Shown here: in pieces, positions 15,500 through 28,300 of the stretch
How the letters are laid out: each line of letters opens with the position of its first letter
How positions within the stretch are numbered: position 1 is the first letter of the stretch
From: Chara braunii
Taxonomy: Eukaryota; Streptophyta; Charophyceae; Charales; Characeae
Length of the DNA stretch: 55,999 bases
Assembly: GCA_003427395.1 (NCBI GenBank)
Contig: BFEA01000164.1
Location: forward strand, 2,660,448 to 2,716,446
Direction of reading: 5' to 3'
The notes under the pieces: model-generated
Database searches by the model: none
Told to the model about the DNA's origin: nothing
What the model saw: only the letters and a program-made list of their open reading frames with translations
Program-made: the position numbers and the translations under genes

Positions 15500-15590
15500 T
15501 GATGGCAAGTTTTATGCAGTGAAGGAATTGGATATGTCGGTGGCCGTTGGCAGTCAGGATGCACAACAAGCGCTTGCCTCGCTCAAGCAG
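15500..15590 (+). CDS. MAPKKK, exon 2 (catalytic lysine strand)
   Basis: A 91-bp exon after the acceptor TGCTTTCAG, ending at AAGCAG before GTTCGT. With the 2 nt from exon 1 it gives exactly 31 codons (residues 627-657), starting PDGKFYAVKELDM. The AVKE motif supplies the ATP-contacting lysine (K635), and the remainder enters helix C (DAQQALASLKQ). The phase match at both ends and the fit to the kinase N-lobe make this exon secure although it is short. Confidence 0.88.
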
Positions 15591-17866
15591 GTTCGTGTCT
15601 GCTCTTCTCTTTGCCTTCTGCTACCTGTCGGGGTTTGAGGTCCTGCTCTCCCGTCTTCAGAGAGCAATTTCGTTTGTGCATCCATCCATGACTCCCCCCC
15701 ATGATGCCATGATGCCGGTCATCCTTATCGTTGGTTTACTTTTTTCCAGCATCATCTCTACATCATATCTGGCAACCACCGTCCTTGGCATCGATCCTCT
15801 CTCCATGATGGCTTCCTGAACCTCCGTGGCGGCTTCGGGAACCTTCATGGTTGTGTCCCAAGCCTCCAGCATGGCTGGATGCCATCCATTTGTGTGCTGC
15901 CTGAACGAATTTTTTTGGCGGCATTATTCCCGTGCATAACTTTTGCATCATGTCTCTCAACCATCCATGTCTCTGAACCATCCTGGTCATTCTTTGAAAT
16001 CACATCCCATGATGGCTCAATTTTAGCCTTTCAGATCATCATGCCTGCGTTGCCCTTGCAGGTGTCATTCCTGCATCGGAGATCTTCCTCAATCATCGTG
16101 TGCAGTCCTGGAGAGTATGATTGTTTGTGAGTCATAATTATCCCAGGACGACTGCTGCTTATGTCGGCCACATTTTGATGGGTTGAAGAACGTGCCTATG
16201 GTAGGTGAGTTACACGCGAGAGACTTGCGTTTATGCCACCAAACTGCTTGTTACACACAGGCTGTATCAATCCCTTGTCATTCTGGGCTCATTCCTCTCC
16301 TGAGGCATCTCTGCATCTTTCCTGATTCGCTACTGGGCCATTCCCTGGACCATCCCTCGTGGATTTCAAGGGTCCTTGACAATCGTCCATGCATCTTCCT
16401 AGATTAATCTGTGTACGATGATGTATCTTTCTTGGTAATCCCTTGGATGAGTGGGTGTCAGACGTGGGTGCTTCCACCGCCAGACCGGTTTTCGCCCTGG
16501 ACCATTTCCGCACCTTTCATCATTACTTAAGCATTACCTCATCATTCCTCGAAAATTCTTGCTCACACTCACCGCATGTCATGGGCTGATCGGGTGATGG
16601 GGATGCATCCGGCAACTTGCTTCGCACCTCCAGTTTCTTGTGCTTGAGCTGCATGCCGCAGATTGTTCAGTCGTGGTTGTTGTGACTTGTACGGGCAGAG
16701 CTTACCCAAGTTCCTTCTGTCAATCTGTGTAAGGCCGATTGGGATGCCCAGCATTCTTGTGTGAGGCCAATTGGAATGCCCATTGGGATTACCTCGGACC
16801 ACAGATACCGTCCCTCTTCCCAACAGTAGAAAACATGGCCTGAACGTGCTCCAAGTACAAGGAGTATATATTGACTGTGGCTTCTGTCTGGGGGAAGATG
16901 GTAGCAGTTGAATTCCAGACTGTTTCACAGGAGTTCTAAATACACTTGGAGAGGACTTAACGAACCAGCTGTATCATTTTCTCCGCAGGGGATTCTGTTC
17001 TTTGGGGGAACACTTGAAGAATGCCGTTGGATCTGCCTTTACGTACGTGTGAGAGTATGTGTGGCTCCTGGGGATTTTGGAAAGGCACATTGAACCTGAC
17101 TGTAAACGTGATTAGAGATTGTTTTTGTCTCATGACACTTTGTTTTTGGCCAAGGCAGTTTTGGCTAATGCGAAAGTGAATACTGTGGTTGGCTGAGGCA
17201 ACTTGTGGCAGAAATGGCCCTTGTGCCAGGTGCATCCTTTCGTTGCTTGCTTGTTATTCAGATGATGTACTGTGATTGAATGATCATATCCTGGGCATAA
17301 ACAAAGTGTATGAAACAGTGTGGCCCTTTTCTGTGTGGAAGCTTGTGCGGTGATGGCAATTTTGCCTGTGCATCCTTTTGTTGTCTGCCAGTCACAACAT
17401 GTATTGTGTGAGTGAATGGGTAGTATCCCGGGCATAAACGAAGTGTATGAAACATGAAAGTCCCTTTGTATCCTTTTGTAAGGTGTATCCGTTGTGTCCT
17501 GCATGCGGGATGTGCCCTGGTTTTGTCAAGGAGAAAAGTGAGTGACCACGTTTGGCTGAGGGTGGAGTAAGGTGAAGTAAATCAAAACTTCCGCTGAAGG
17601 AACGGGATGTGCGACTGGTTTTGCAAGAAGAAAAGTGAGTGACCACGTTTGGCTGAGGGTGGAGTAAGGTGAAGTAAATCAAAACGTTTCGCTGACGGAT
17701 GCGGCCTTCGTTCCAACTTCCCAGATTTTGTGAATTTTGCTGGCTCATGTTCGTTTCCATTCCCTTTCTTTCCCCCATCATTTCTGAATTGCACTGGATA
17801 TTTTATAATCCTGCAACTTTTTGACTTCTCTTGCGTGTTTGTTTGTTTGTTTGTTTGTTTGTTTAG
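15591..17866 (+). other. MAPKKK intron 2 (2.3 kb)
   Basis: Bounded by GTTCGT and a (GTTT)n GTTTAG acceptor. No gene inside. It holds short direct repeats: the sequence around 17534-17630 recurs at 17631-17727 (period 97 bp, near identical), and GGGCATAAACRAAGTGTATG recurs at about 17295 and 17433. Confidence 0.85.
17534..17727. repeat. 97-bp tandem duplication in intron 2
   Basis: Two near-identical copies starting at AAAAGTGAGTGACCACG (17534 and 17631). They differ at only a few positions, so the duplication is recent relative to the surrounding DNA. Confidence 0.85.
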
Positions 17867-17929
17867 GAGGTGGAGCTATTGAAGCGGCTGCAGCATCCCA
17901 ATATTGTCCAATATTATGGAACCTTTGAG
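17867..17929 (+). CDS. MAPKKK, exon 3 (helix C to strand 4)
   Basis: A 63-bp exon (21 codons, phase 0 at both ends) between GTTTAG and GTGAGA. It encodes EVELLKRLQHPNIVQYYGTF and a final E (residues 658-678), the classic helix C glutamate region and HPNIVxYYG of MAPKKKs. The coding sequence then breaks off: no exon with the hinge, HRD or DFG motifs is found on the plus strand to 55,999. Either the next intron exceeds 38 kb and the gene runs past the window, or the gene is cut by the transposon cluster. Confidence 0.88.
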
Positions 17930-18454
17930 GTGAGACACTTGTTTTCCACGCAAAATGTTTCATATGCACACTTGGACCATTGGATGACTGATGTCCACCT
18001 GTGCATAGAGGGCTGTGCTCTTTTGTGTGCGTGCGCGCGTGTGCGTGTGTGTGTAATGAACCCAGTCTGGAAGGAAACTCGTCAATGTCGAAGTACAAGA
18101 TATATCAGCGCTAGTCAATGTCCCCAATAATCATGAAATGTGATCTGAAATACAATGTCTCGTAACCAGAGGACGAAGCTGATAGGAGGGAGATAAGACT
18201 CAGAGGGTGGAGGAGAAAGTATCCATCAATGTCATCGTCGATAGATCTCCCTCATAACCCACTCCTCCTTCGGGCATCTCCCCTCTTCCACGTCAGCAAA
18301 CAGTATCCCAGAGACGAGCCTGACGAGATCCGATCACAGCGTAGTGCCACGTAGGCACAGATCTCTCCTGAAGATGAAACAGCAGCGCGCCATGTCGACA
18401 GCATCAATCAGGTAAGTTCCCCACTCTCTCTCACAACCAATCTCACAGCCCTGA
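17930..18454 (+). other. Start of MAPKKK intron 3
   Basis: Non-coding from the GTGAGA donor to the LTR insertion point. I looked for the next expected kinase segment (a hydrophobic YIxLE-like hinge) and did not find it. A strong donor-like CAGGTAAGT lies at 18409-18417, but no acceptor or coding context supports an exon before it. Confidence 0.6.
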
Positions 18455-20921
18455 TGTTACATGCTGCGCCTGCACATGGGCCCCATTTCAGGGGCCCTAC
18501 GGTTGCTGAGAGCCCCCCAGGTCGCGTGCCCATCAGACACACGCCCTGGAGGCTCGCAGCGGCCCTTAGGCCGCGGGTACGGATTTGCGTCAGCATTCAT
18601 TTGTTTATTGATTTATTGCTGTCCTATTTTTGTCTGTTCAGACATTGTTTAGGACTTGCAGTCCCCAAGGCTACACCTTGGGCTGGGTACACCAGGAGGC
18701 AGGGCCGATGGAGGCCAGGCGCGTTTTGGTGCCCTGCTGCATCATCAGCAGTACGGTCTGGACGCCTGGCAGGGGCCCCGACCGTGCGGGCCGTTTTCAG
18801 GCCAACGCAGCAGCGCACCCAGCCGGCCAAGCGCCACATATAGCTGGGCCTCGGTTGAGCAGACACACAGTTCGAGTAGCTCACTTCTTGGGTGACATGC
18901 TGCTGGACCAGTGCTGCACACTACAGCGCTGCGCTAGGAGGTAAAAGTAGAGGTGTAGGTAGGCAGAGGGGCGGGGGCCATACCTGCAGCGGCGGACTTA
19001 CCTGGCACCATAGCTGGGACTCCGCGCGCCGACCTGCACACGACGACGGCGACGGTCAGTCACGGGGACGGCTACCTGCAGGTGAGACAGCGAGGAGTAT
19101 GACATCTTCTGCTTCGTCTTCGTCTTCGTCTCGCCCTCCATCTGGTCTCCCTCCTTCCTCCTCCCCCTCCTTCTTCTTCAGAGAGAGAGAGTACAGGCAG
19201 AGGTTACATCGGGCATATTGCCCAGGATCTGATCCGACATTTTTGTAGCAGACATTGATTGGACAGTTGGCAGGGGACTATTTTTGGTCTTCTCCCTTGC
19301 CTTTGTCTTCTTCTCGCCTCTCCCCCCATCTCTATCTGTGGTATCTCCCCCATGTATGTGTGCAAGGAGGGACCTTTCTTCTGTGTATGCGGTCCCTCCT
19401 CCCTCTCTCACATGTGTGGTGTATGATGGGACGTCGCGTCAGTCTCAGACAGGTCAGGTCATATCTTTGAGTCTTCCACTGTGCTGCGTTGTGCTATTTT
19501 GTATGTACTGGGATGTTGTTACATGCTGCGCCTGCACACGAGGGCCATTTTCCAGGCCCTGCGTCCCTCAGGCTGAAAGCCTGAAAACCAGGGCCTACAG
19601 GCCCCGTGTCTGTTCAGCCCGAAAGCCTGAAAAACAGGGGCCTACAGACCCTGTGTCGTTTCAGACTAAAAATGGCAGTAGCCTTTTTGGCCTGAAACGA
19701 AGGGCCAATTTCGGTCTGTCATCCGACCGACCTGCCCTGAAACTCGGGCACCGAACCAGGGTTTTAGGAACAGGCTATTTTTGGCCTGTTCCCACGACAG
19801 CTGCAGTGCCAGCCCTTGGCTCGGTTGGGCATTGGCAAGAGCAGCCTCCTGGACTGCCCGCCCTGCAACTGCAGGCAGTCGGAGGCAGTCAGGAGGCAGG
19901 CCGAGGTAGTACATAGGGACTTCCCATGCACTTCACGGGTAGGCAGGAGGCAGTCAGTAGTCTTCAGGATTCGGCAGCAGCACTCTGGAGGGAGTGCTGC
20001 AGGAGTAGTAGTAGCGTTAGCATTAGTCTTCAGCGCTGGGCGCCAGTAGGTAGCTGTAGTCTTCAGCGCTGGGCGCCATAGCTAGGATAGTGCTAGAGAG
20101 AGAGAGACTGGGCGGAGGCCAGGAGTACTTACCTGCAGCGCCGTTGCTCCAGCTTCGTCTTCGAGGTACCTGCAGCACAGCGCCAACTTCACAGGTTAGT
20201 ACCTGGCTCGTGACAGAGAGAGAGTTCTTCTTCTTCCTCTTCTCAGTCCACCATCTCCCTCTCACCCTCTCATTACCTGACTTCACTGCATCAGCAGACG
20301 ACGAGAGAAAGAGAGAGAGAGCTTGGTAACATTGGATCCAGACTCGACTTTTGGGCTTCAGACATTTCGACGAGGGATTATTTGGGACTCGTGACAAAGA
20401 CTCGGTGTTAACGACATTCCAATCTCTCCCCCTCTTCTTCATCTGATCCCCTCCTCTTCGTCTGTGTATCTCTGGACCTGGCGCTTCCTTGCTGTGTATA
20501 GCGCCAGGCTCCTTCACATCTTGTGATGAGCATGATGTGTGTTTGGTCTGCGGTGAAACATTGATTGGGCTAGTCATCAGTATTCTAGCATTCTGCTTCG
20601 CTATCTTGTACTACGTGAAAGAGGTCAGTCTCGATCAGGTCAGGTCTTGTATCCAAGTCTTCCCTGCGCTATTCAGCACCATTTTGTATGTATCAGAATG
20701 CACATTGCTTGTTGAGATTCTACTTGCACTGCATTGTCCATTCAGTCGTTTTTATCACATTGCGGATCCTCGGTTATTAGGTACATCGTCGCCCAACTGG
20801 GCATGTAACAGATGTGCATTGCTTGTTGATGCTTTGATGACATTGCATTGTCCATTCTAGTCCTGTTCATCACTTTGCGGATCCTTGGCTCCATATACCT
20901 TGCCCAACTGTGCATGTATCA
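18455..20921 (+). mobile_element. Solo LTR A, interrupted by LTR B, with TSD CCTGA
   Basis: Starts TGTTACATGC (18455) and ends GCATGTATCA (20921), a 9/10 terminal inverted repeat of TG...CA type. It is flanked by a perfect 5-bp duplication: CCTGA at 18450-18454 and at 20922-20926. Removing the nested LTR B and one copy of its target duplication leaves 1,168 bp. No internal retrotransposon domain is present, so this is a solo LTR left by LTR-LTR recombination. It sits 525 bp after MAPKKK exon 3, inside intron 3. Confidence 0.9.
19517..20810 (+). mobile_element. Solo LTR B nested in LTR A, TSD GATGT
   Basis: 1,294 bp with a perfect 10-bp terminal inverted repeat (TGTTACATGC ... GCATGTAACA). 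Flanking duplication GATGT at 19512-19516 and 20811-20815 is perfect. The LTR A sequence on either side (TTTTGTATGTACTGG, and GCATTGCTTGTTGATG) is continuous when B is removed and aligns to the same interval inside B. B therefore inserted into a copy of its own family. It contains about 46-bp GGCCTACAGGCC / TTTCAG palindromic sub-repeats near 19560-19660. Confidence 0.92.
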
Positions 20922-23900
20922 CCTGATCTCCCTCCTCGTCGATACCCCAATCTGTGTCGTAGACAGTGTGGCAAACATCATGTCAGCAATCAAGTATACA
21001 GCTGGCGCCGAGAGCCGAGAGGCGCCAGCACGCAGTGCAGCAGTCTCGCGTCGTCGTCGCACACTGCCAGCGTAGTGCAAGCGTCAAGCCAGCGTCGTGC
21101 CAACGTCGAGCAGCAAGTGCAAGACTGAATGTTGACCAACAGTTACACAGTTGACCAGCCTCTGGTCTCTCAGGTACGAAGGCTCAGATTGACTCACAGC
21201 CGATGGCCTGGATCGTGTACGGTTGCAGACTTCCACTTGGACCAAATTCTGCGTGGATACCTGCATACAGCCAAGTGTATGGTGGTTGGCAGCACATCCT
21301 GTGGCCTGGACTGGGTCCGTGCAGACTTTGACTCGTGAGCCTCGCTATTCTGAGATACAGTTGACTTTGGTCAACTGTCGGGCGCTGGGCCTCTGAAACC
21401 ACGTTTTGGGGGCCTTGTTCCCCATGGTCTGGCGCAGGGCCTTGCTGCGGCCTGTGGGCGGCCCTTGGCCAGCGACAATAGCATATTTGGAGCGGGTTAT
21501 TGCATATGTGTGTGTATATGTATGTGCCCTCCTCTCTCTTTTTGTGTGCATGTCTGTGCATGTGTGTGTATGTGTGTGTGCGTGTGTGGAGAGAAATTGT
21601 ACATGCTAAGGGAAAGCGATAAGAGGCCTGGTGTGTGTTATCCCAGTCCCGGGCATCACCTCCTCAAGTGCGTAGTCCTATGCGCATGGCACTCACTATG
21701 GTGGTTGACAGCACATCCTGTGATTTCTTCATCTCCTTGCCTTCTATGACCTCATCTTCCGTGGTTTCTTCATCTCTCACTTTTTACATTGTTCACTCGT
21801 TACCACCTTGGCTTTGCGGGCTCTGTCTCCACTGGGTTTCCCATCCCCTACGGTTTCATCTTTTCCTCATTCTCTGCCAACCTTGCTTTCTTGGGATGAA
21901 ATTCTCCCGGATTCTGCATCCGTCCTGATTCAGTCACCTTTTCTCCTCCACCATTACCTCTGCCGCCTTTCTTCCGCCTATAGTTTATTTACTCCCTTGG
22001 TTGGGTGCTCCACTCTTCCCTGCTATTCTTCTGTTGAGATTTGCCAAACTGCACCCAATTCCAGCACGCATCCCTCACACAAAACTGGTGGGAAGCAAAA
22101 TCACACTTGATTGAAAACCTCATGAAAACTGGAACGGAATGTTCACTCCGAGATAAATGATGAAAACGATAAACGAGTGTGTTGTGTCCACTTGAGTGCC
22201 TCACTGCCCTGAGTCTCGTGCAACCAGTGGGACATGAAATGATGCAGTAAACATCTAGAGATCAGTAGCTTTGACTGCTCCCAGACCCTCTCGTTCAGAC
22301 TCTAGTAGAGTTGCTGCTCATCTCTCCTGGCTTGCCGAACTAAATGAACGAGATATGTCTGACGTCTCTCCTTGCTTGCCAAACTAAAGGAACGTGATAT
22401 GTCTGATTCGCTAAATATTCCTCCTCTTCTCTTTTTGCTTCTGCCAAATCTCTCTCTAACTGTTGTCCAAGAGCGGTCTGCGGAATCACTGCGGGTCCAG
22501 CCATCTGGCTTGTACTAGCTGGATTGATCTGGCTTGACATTTTGGAGTGAGCAGGTGAGGTGTCTGCCATTGCTGACCGAGATGCTTCAGCCTCTGATGT
22601 ACGTAGGGACATCTAGCAGTCTCACTCCTCATCACCGGTCTATCGTCCTGGTCACGCTGTCTACCACTCATGCGCGTTAGAAACAACTACTCTCAGTGTC
22701 AGGACAGCCTGTACTAACCAGTAGAACTATGGATACAATCCAGGTCCCAGCAACCATGCCGTAACTCTAATAAGCTCTATAAAAGATGTAGCTGAAGGAG
22801 TTTACTAAACAGGTTCTACAATGCCCCTCTCTGTTTGTCCGTCAGGAAATCAAACAACAACCATAATTTGCTGTAAAACAATAAAACAAAGTGTATGACA
22901 TGTGGAAATGGAAAACTACTTACAGGTGAGTATATATTTGGAACCTACCTCATTCACGCGCAATGCCCGATCCGTCACCCCCCCTTAACTGATGACTCTT
23001 TGTTATATGCAAGAGCGTGACAGGCTGGAAACTGGCCCACTTCAGCGCACAGACTGACCAGCAGGTGGACAAACCCGATCAAGACGTTGCTTCGTGCCTT
23101 GCCACGTCTGGTCTGGTATCTCACCTACACCTTGCGTTCACGAACTCCCCGTTCAACTGCATCTCGAAGACACGGTCAGAGATCTTCCAAGGACTGGCTA
23201 AATCCAGTGATTTTGACTCTAGGTGACAGGATTCGAACCCAGGCCTTTGTTCGGCAGAACATAAATTTTACGTCAGCAGATAGAAGACCCATCAGGCATT
23301 GTTGAAAGTCACACCCACAATGACTGCTCTTCCCAGGCCACCCTATCTGAATCTCTATTGCGCTGCTGATTATAGTTCCACATCATGTGCTTCATCCACC
23401 CAAGGCACTTCCCAAGTTTCTATGCACCACTGTTCTCCCACCAGATGCACCAGAAGACGGCCAACTCTCAAGGTAGTCAGAACTCACAATGAGATGACCC
23501 TAAAGCAGAGCACTCTTCCTCGTTGTAAGAGGAATAATGGAGCGTAGATAAGGTTAGGAGTACTCGATGCTGCCCCTAACTACAAATTATCTCACCAGCT
23601 GTTTGGTACCGCTTTTGATGGTCTGCCTTGCCCACGAAACACCGACAATATAATCCCAGTACCGCCTTAAGCAATGACAAACACCAATATACCTTTACCA
23701 CAATGCCACATAGTCTTGATATTTCCACCCTGCGAATGAGTTCCTCACCAGCTGCTGAGATAGTCAACAACAGAGTTCACAACTGGGATTTTTAGGAATA
23801 CCTGTACCTGACCTAACCACACCCTCCTTGAAAACCAACCACCCATACCCACTGTATACCTGGCCTGCTGGACGTTTACCCATCTCCACCTGCTAAAAAA

Positions 23901-24328
23901 AAAAAAGCACTATACCCAGACCTACCCTACCTGAACCTCTTCAGAATGTAACTTACCATACCTACCCATGAACAATTAAAAAAAAAAAAAACCATGGCCA
24001 CCTGAACCCAAACCGTTTGTTAACCACCCATGCCCTACCCTACCCAAGTTTTCTCTACCTGTACCCACGCGTACCTACCCATAATTGTATGCACCTACCC
24101 GTGACCACCTATGCTCGTCGTCCACTCTCCCCTAACCGCCCATGTCCCTAACTGTCCCTAACTGCCCCTCAGTGGCCTAACTGAACCTAACCGCCCCTCA
24201 CTTTTTTTTTTTTTTTTTTTTTTTTACAGCCCCTAACCACTCCCAATTGTCCTTAACTGGCCCCAACTATTCCTAACCCCCTAGACGTCACAGGATTGAC
24301 GTGGTAATTTTATTATTATTAATATTAT
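20922..24328. other. No gene assigned; low-complexity and short repeats
   Basis: No supported gene. Contents: a repeated 24-bp phrase TATGGTGGTTGRCAGCACAT at 21278 and 21697 (419 bp apart); TG-rich DNA at 21505-21590; a 44-bp tandem duplication at 22324-22411; a minus-strand open frame of unknown type at 22340-22612 (Glu/Ala-rich, possibly an old gag fragment); A12 and A14 runs at 23895 and 23978; degenerate CCTAACC-like C-rich DNA at 23800-24290; and T24 at 24202-24225. Confidence 0.5.
22324..22411. repeat. 44-bp tandem duplication
   Basis: Two copies beginning CTCCTKGCTTGCCRAACTAA and including GATATGTCTGA, diverged at several positions. It lies within a short minus-strand open frame that I cannot assign. 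Confidence 0.8.
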
Positions 24329-25309
24329 TGCAATCAGACTCGCTTTCACTTCCACTTCACATACATGCAAACAGATGGAGATTCACCCTGGCGCAGGGCG
24401 CCCACTCAAAGCTTAGAGATATGGAAATCAAGAACACAGTTCAGATGCAAGTTCTCTTCAACAGGCTATGGCGGATCGGCGCGTGAACATCCCAACCTTC
24501 GTCACAGTGTCCAACCCCACTGTTCACACACACTCAATCTGGATCACCCTGAATACCACCACACACACGCACTTAATCTCACTTCCTCCTAGAGCGGCTA
24601 TGGCCGCACTACCACTATTGACTATGGCTACGATCTCCCTTCAGCCCACTTCGTCTTCGGGCAACCTGCGGACCACCTTCACACAAGACGCTGTAGCAGC
24701 GCTTCCGCATGGCTTACGCAGCAAATGGATGAATGGCTGGGCGCTGCCTCTTGATTTATACTTCTGTAACTCGTTGGTCTGCCCCTTTTCCAGGCCCTTG
24801 GTGTACACAGTCCCACACGGTACTTGCTTGACTGAACTCTGACTGACTGGGGCCGGTACCGCCGACTGCATGGGTTTGCACTGCCAACTCGATGCAGTTG
24901 CACTGCCGACGTAGTGCAGTTGGGCTCACCACTTGCCCACTTGCCTCTGACTAACATGAGACACTTCGAAAGGCCACTTCCGGACCTTTCAGAAGTCTGT
25001 GGACTTGGCCTTTCGGGTACTGTAGCAGCTACGACCTTGACCTTTCAGGACTGTAGCAGCTACGACCTTGACCTTTCAGAATACCTACAGCTACGACCTC
25101 TACAAAGCTGGGACTCCTACTTGACAGACCTACAGATCGAACCCCTACCACTACATAGACCTACGACAGGTGACAAACAACTACCAAAACATGGGTCACG
25201 GGTTCAAACACTCAGGTGTTGACTCGATATTGTACATGGGCAAAGTGAGGTCTGGGGATCAAACTCTAGGGCCCGCATATGTGACTGCAGAAAGGTGAAA
25301 ACCGTTTCA
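24329..25309 (-). mobile_element. Element 1 3' LTR
   Basis: 981 bp, read on the minus strand from TGAAACGG (25309) to TCTGATTGCA (24329). Boundaries are set by TG...CA ends and by alignment to the 3' LTR of element 2 (41796-42716), after which the two sequences diverge at once. A shared TATA-like GTATAAATCAAGAGGCAGC lies near 24755, marking the likely U3/R promoter. Confidence 0.8.
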
Positions 25310-25323
25310 CTCCCGCCGTCCTA
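25310..25323 (-). promoter_or_regulatory. Element 1 polypurine-tract-like site before the 3' LTR
   Basis: Minus strand TAGGACGGCGGGAG ends immediately before the LTR TGAAACGG. All three elements carry TAGGMCGGCGRGAG at this position, as expected for the plus-strand primer site. Confidence 0.6.
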
Positions 25324-25347
25324 AATTTGAGGTCCTCCGAGAATGAG

Positions 25348-28300
25348 TTAGTCTAAGGGAGGACCTTTATTCTTCTTGTCTCTTTCGTAGGCTTGTACGA
25401 TATCGGGAGCTGTCTCTAGAAGTTCGGTTCGTGTGAACCAGCGGTCGTCTTCTGGCTCTTGATAGGCAAATCTGACTTTGTACTGTTTCTGGGGACGACC
25501 TCTACCTGCTGTCCTGAAGACATCCCTCACCTACTATCCCTTCAATGTCATATCTTCCATCCATATCTGGAGGATGGGAACTGTTGGCTTGTGATGCAAG
25601 GTAACAACTTTGATGCATGGAACACTGGGTAGGTGTGGAGGTGTGCTGGGATCTCAATAGTATAGGACGGCCCATCTTCACCGCCCTTGACTTCTAGGAC
25701 TGGCCACGGTCCTCTATACGCAGGCAACAACTTTTGTGAGATGTTTTCCTTAGGGGAAAACTCTTTTGACTTAACCCAGACTAAGTCGCCTACTTGAAAC
25801 TGTGAGGGGCGACGGTGCTTGTTAGCTTGCTCTATCATTCTATGCTGGGCCTTGAGGTTGTCAACAATGGTAACTATCTCCTTCTCGTGCTGTATTGCAA
25901 ACTCTCATGTACCGGGTGGTAGACTCTGAATCTGATCCCGGTTAAGTCCCTCGAACGGTCTGCGTGGTCTAAAGGACTTGTGCAGTTCGTTGGGAGTGCG
26001 AGACGTAGATAAGTGCACACTATAATTGTAGGCACTGGCTACTTTTGGGAGCATCTCATCCCAGTTGACCTGATCGGGCCTAATGTACATTCTAAGAACT
26101 TGCTGCAGGAGCTTGTTCATCTGTTCAGTCTGACCGTTAGTCTTAGGATGACGACCAGTTGACATCAGCAACTTTGAGCCGTAAACTTTCATCAGCTCCT
26201 GCCAGTTCTGACTAGTGAACTTGGTATCCCTGTTACTAACTATCGCCAGTGGTATACCATGCTCACTGACCCAATGGTCGAAAAACTTGAGGTTGGCTAG
26301 TGTCTTTTGCCAACCAAAGTGTCCCTCTGTATCATGGCATTCCCCTAAGATCAAACTACGGATCTCTTCACTGCTGGGAACGCACAGGCGGTCAACTACA
26401 TTAGTCTTCTTGAATAATAAGCCATTAGTAGTGCGGTAGTTTGGCTCAGACTCTGGGTCCAGGAGATTACTATAGATAGGGTCTTGTGCATAGGCCTCTC
26501 TAACGTTCTGCTGCAGGTCTCTTCCTATATCCAAATAGTGAACTATTGCCCCAAAATAATCAACTCTTCTACTCAGAGCGTCCGCTACTACATTGTACTT
26601 TCGTGTAACTGGCTTTAGTTCAAAGTCATGCTGGTCTAACTCTGCGGCCCACCTAGTAAGCTTAGGTGTCATCTTGGCCCGAGTCTCGTGGTCTGAATAG
26701 GCTTTGAAGTCCCTCCCAAGCAAGTAGTGCTTCCACCACCTTAGAGTCTCGTAGTCTGAATAGGCTTTGAAGTCCCTCCCAAGCAAGTAGTGCTTCCAAT
26801 GATCTAGTGCTTGCCTGAGAGCGTAGAGTTCTCTCTCATAGGTCGATGTTGCCACCTTCTGTGAAGGCATCCTGGCGGACATGAACTCTACGGGCCTATA
26901 TCCATTGCCATCATCTTGCAGCAAAACAACACCTATGCCATATTGACTTGCGTCAGTGGTAACAACGAAAGGCAGGCACGGATCAGCTACCTTAAGGACT
27001 GGGTACTCTATCAAAGCCCGGTTCAATCTCTTCAGGGCAGACGTGCAGTCCTTGTCCCACTTCCAGATTGGTTTTTTCTTTAGCAACCTGTGGAGGGGTG
27101 CAGCGATGGTAGAGAAGTTCCTAATGAACTTTCTATAATAATTAGCTAGGCCTAAGACCGACCGCAACTCTGTTAGTTTGCGGGGCGTTGGCCAATCTCT
27201 AATCGCTGCGATTTTACTGTCTTTAGGTCTAACGCCGTCTCCGTCTAAGACATGGCCCAAGTGCAAAACCTGTGTCTTGACCCATTCGCACTTCTTCGCG
27301 TTGATCTTGAAGTTAGCTTCTCTAAGCTTCTCCAAGACCTGCGTCAGATGACCCTCATGCTCCTGGAGGGTCTTGCTAAACACGAGAATATCATCTAGAT
27401 ACACTACTACAAATCTATCTGACCATGGCCTAAACAGGTCATTTATACAACGCTGGAAAGTTGCTGGCGCATTGGTAAGTCCAAAGGGCATAACTATAAA
27501 CTCGTAGTGCCCATACCTAGTCCAGAATGTTGTCTTGTACTGGTCATCAGGATGAACCTCTATCTGATGATAGCCGAACTTTAAATTTATCTTCGAAAAA
27601 TACTTGCAGCCCTGCACCTGGTTTAGCAAATCGTCTATACGGGGCAGTGGTTTTGCATTTTTCACTGTGATAGCATTGAGACCCCTATAGTCTATACACA
27701 TTCTAAGCTCTCCCTCTTTCTTGGGGACAAAGAGAACATGTGCTCCAAATGGGGAGGAAATGGGCCTAATCCAACCCTTCTCAAGGAGCTCGTCTAACTG
27801 CTTACGTAGCTCCTCTAACTCCTTGGGGGACATTATGTAAATTGCTCCCTTATGAGTTTTACTGCCAGACTCTACTTCTATGCGATGCTTGATCGACCGC
27901 AACACTACTCCTGTAGTCGGCTTAACTAGGTCTGTATATTCTTCCAGCAGCTTGGCAATAGCAGGGTCTATGGGTGTCTCCTCCTTAGGCTCAGTGATTG
28001 GCCTCACGCAGGCTACAAAAACCTGCTCTTCTAACTGCTCCTTCTTTACCAATCGCGCGAACGCGGGAACACTGAGGTAGCAATGTGCCAGGGTGTTGTC
28101 TACTCCAGACACATGAAACAGGCGAGTAGTCTTAACTTCACTTGTGGGACTAGGGAGCCTACGCTCGTGCTCTCTCAAATGGAGTGTGGCCCCTGTTGAC
28201 TCCCCCTAGTCCATTCCTATGACTATATCAAAAGGGAGATTGTCTTCTACGAGGAGAGTCAGGGAATGGAGGACTTTCTCCACCTTCCCATCTTTCTTTA

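Noticed and set aside
20489-20860. Open frame with a hydrophobic segment (LAFCFAILYYVK), also present in LTR C
   Set aside because: It lies wholly inside LTR sequence, starts without ATG, and its recurrence in LTR C is explained by LTR homology.
23200-23260. tRNA or tRNA-derived SINE (minus strand GGGTTCGAATCC resembles a B box)
   Set aside because: No convincing A box, no cloverleaf and no paired T stem. A similar lone B-box-like site at 43110 also fails.
23800-24300. Telomere-like CCCTAAC repeats
   Set aside because: Units are irregular, mix CCTACC, CCTAAC and CCCAACT, and are not tandem CCCTAAA as in plants.
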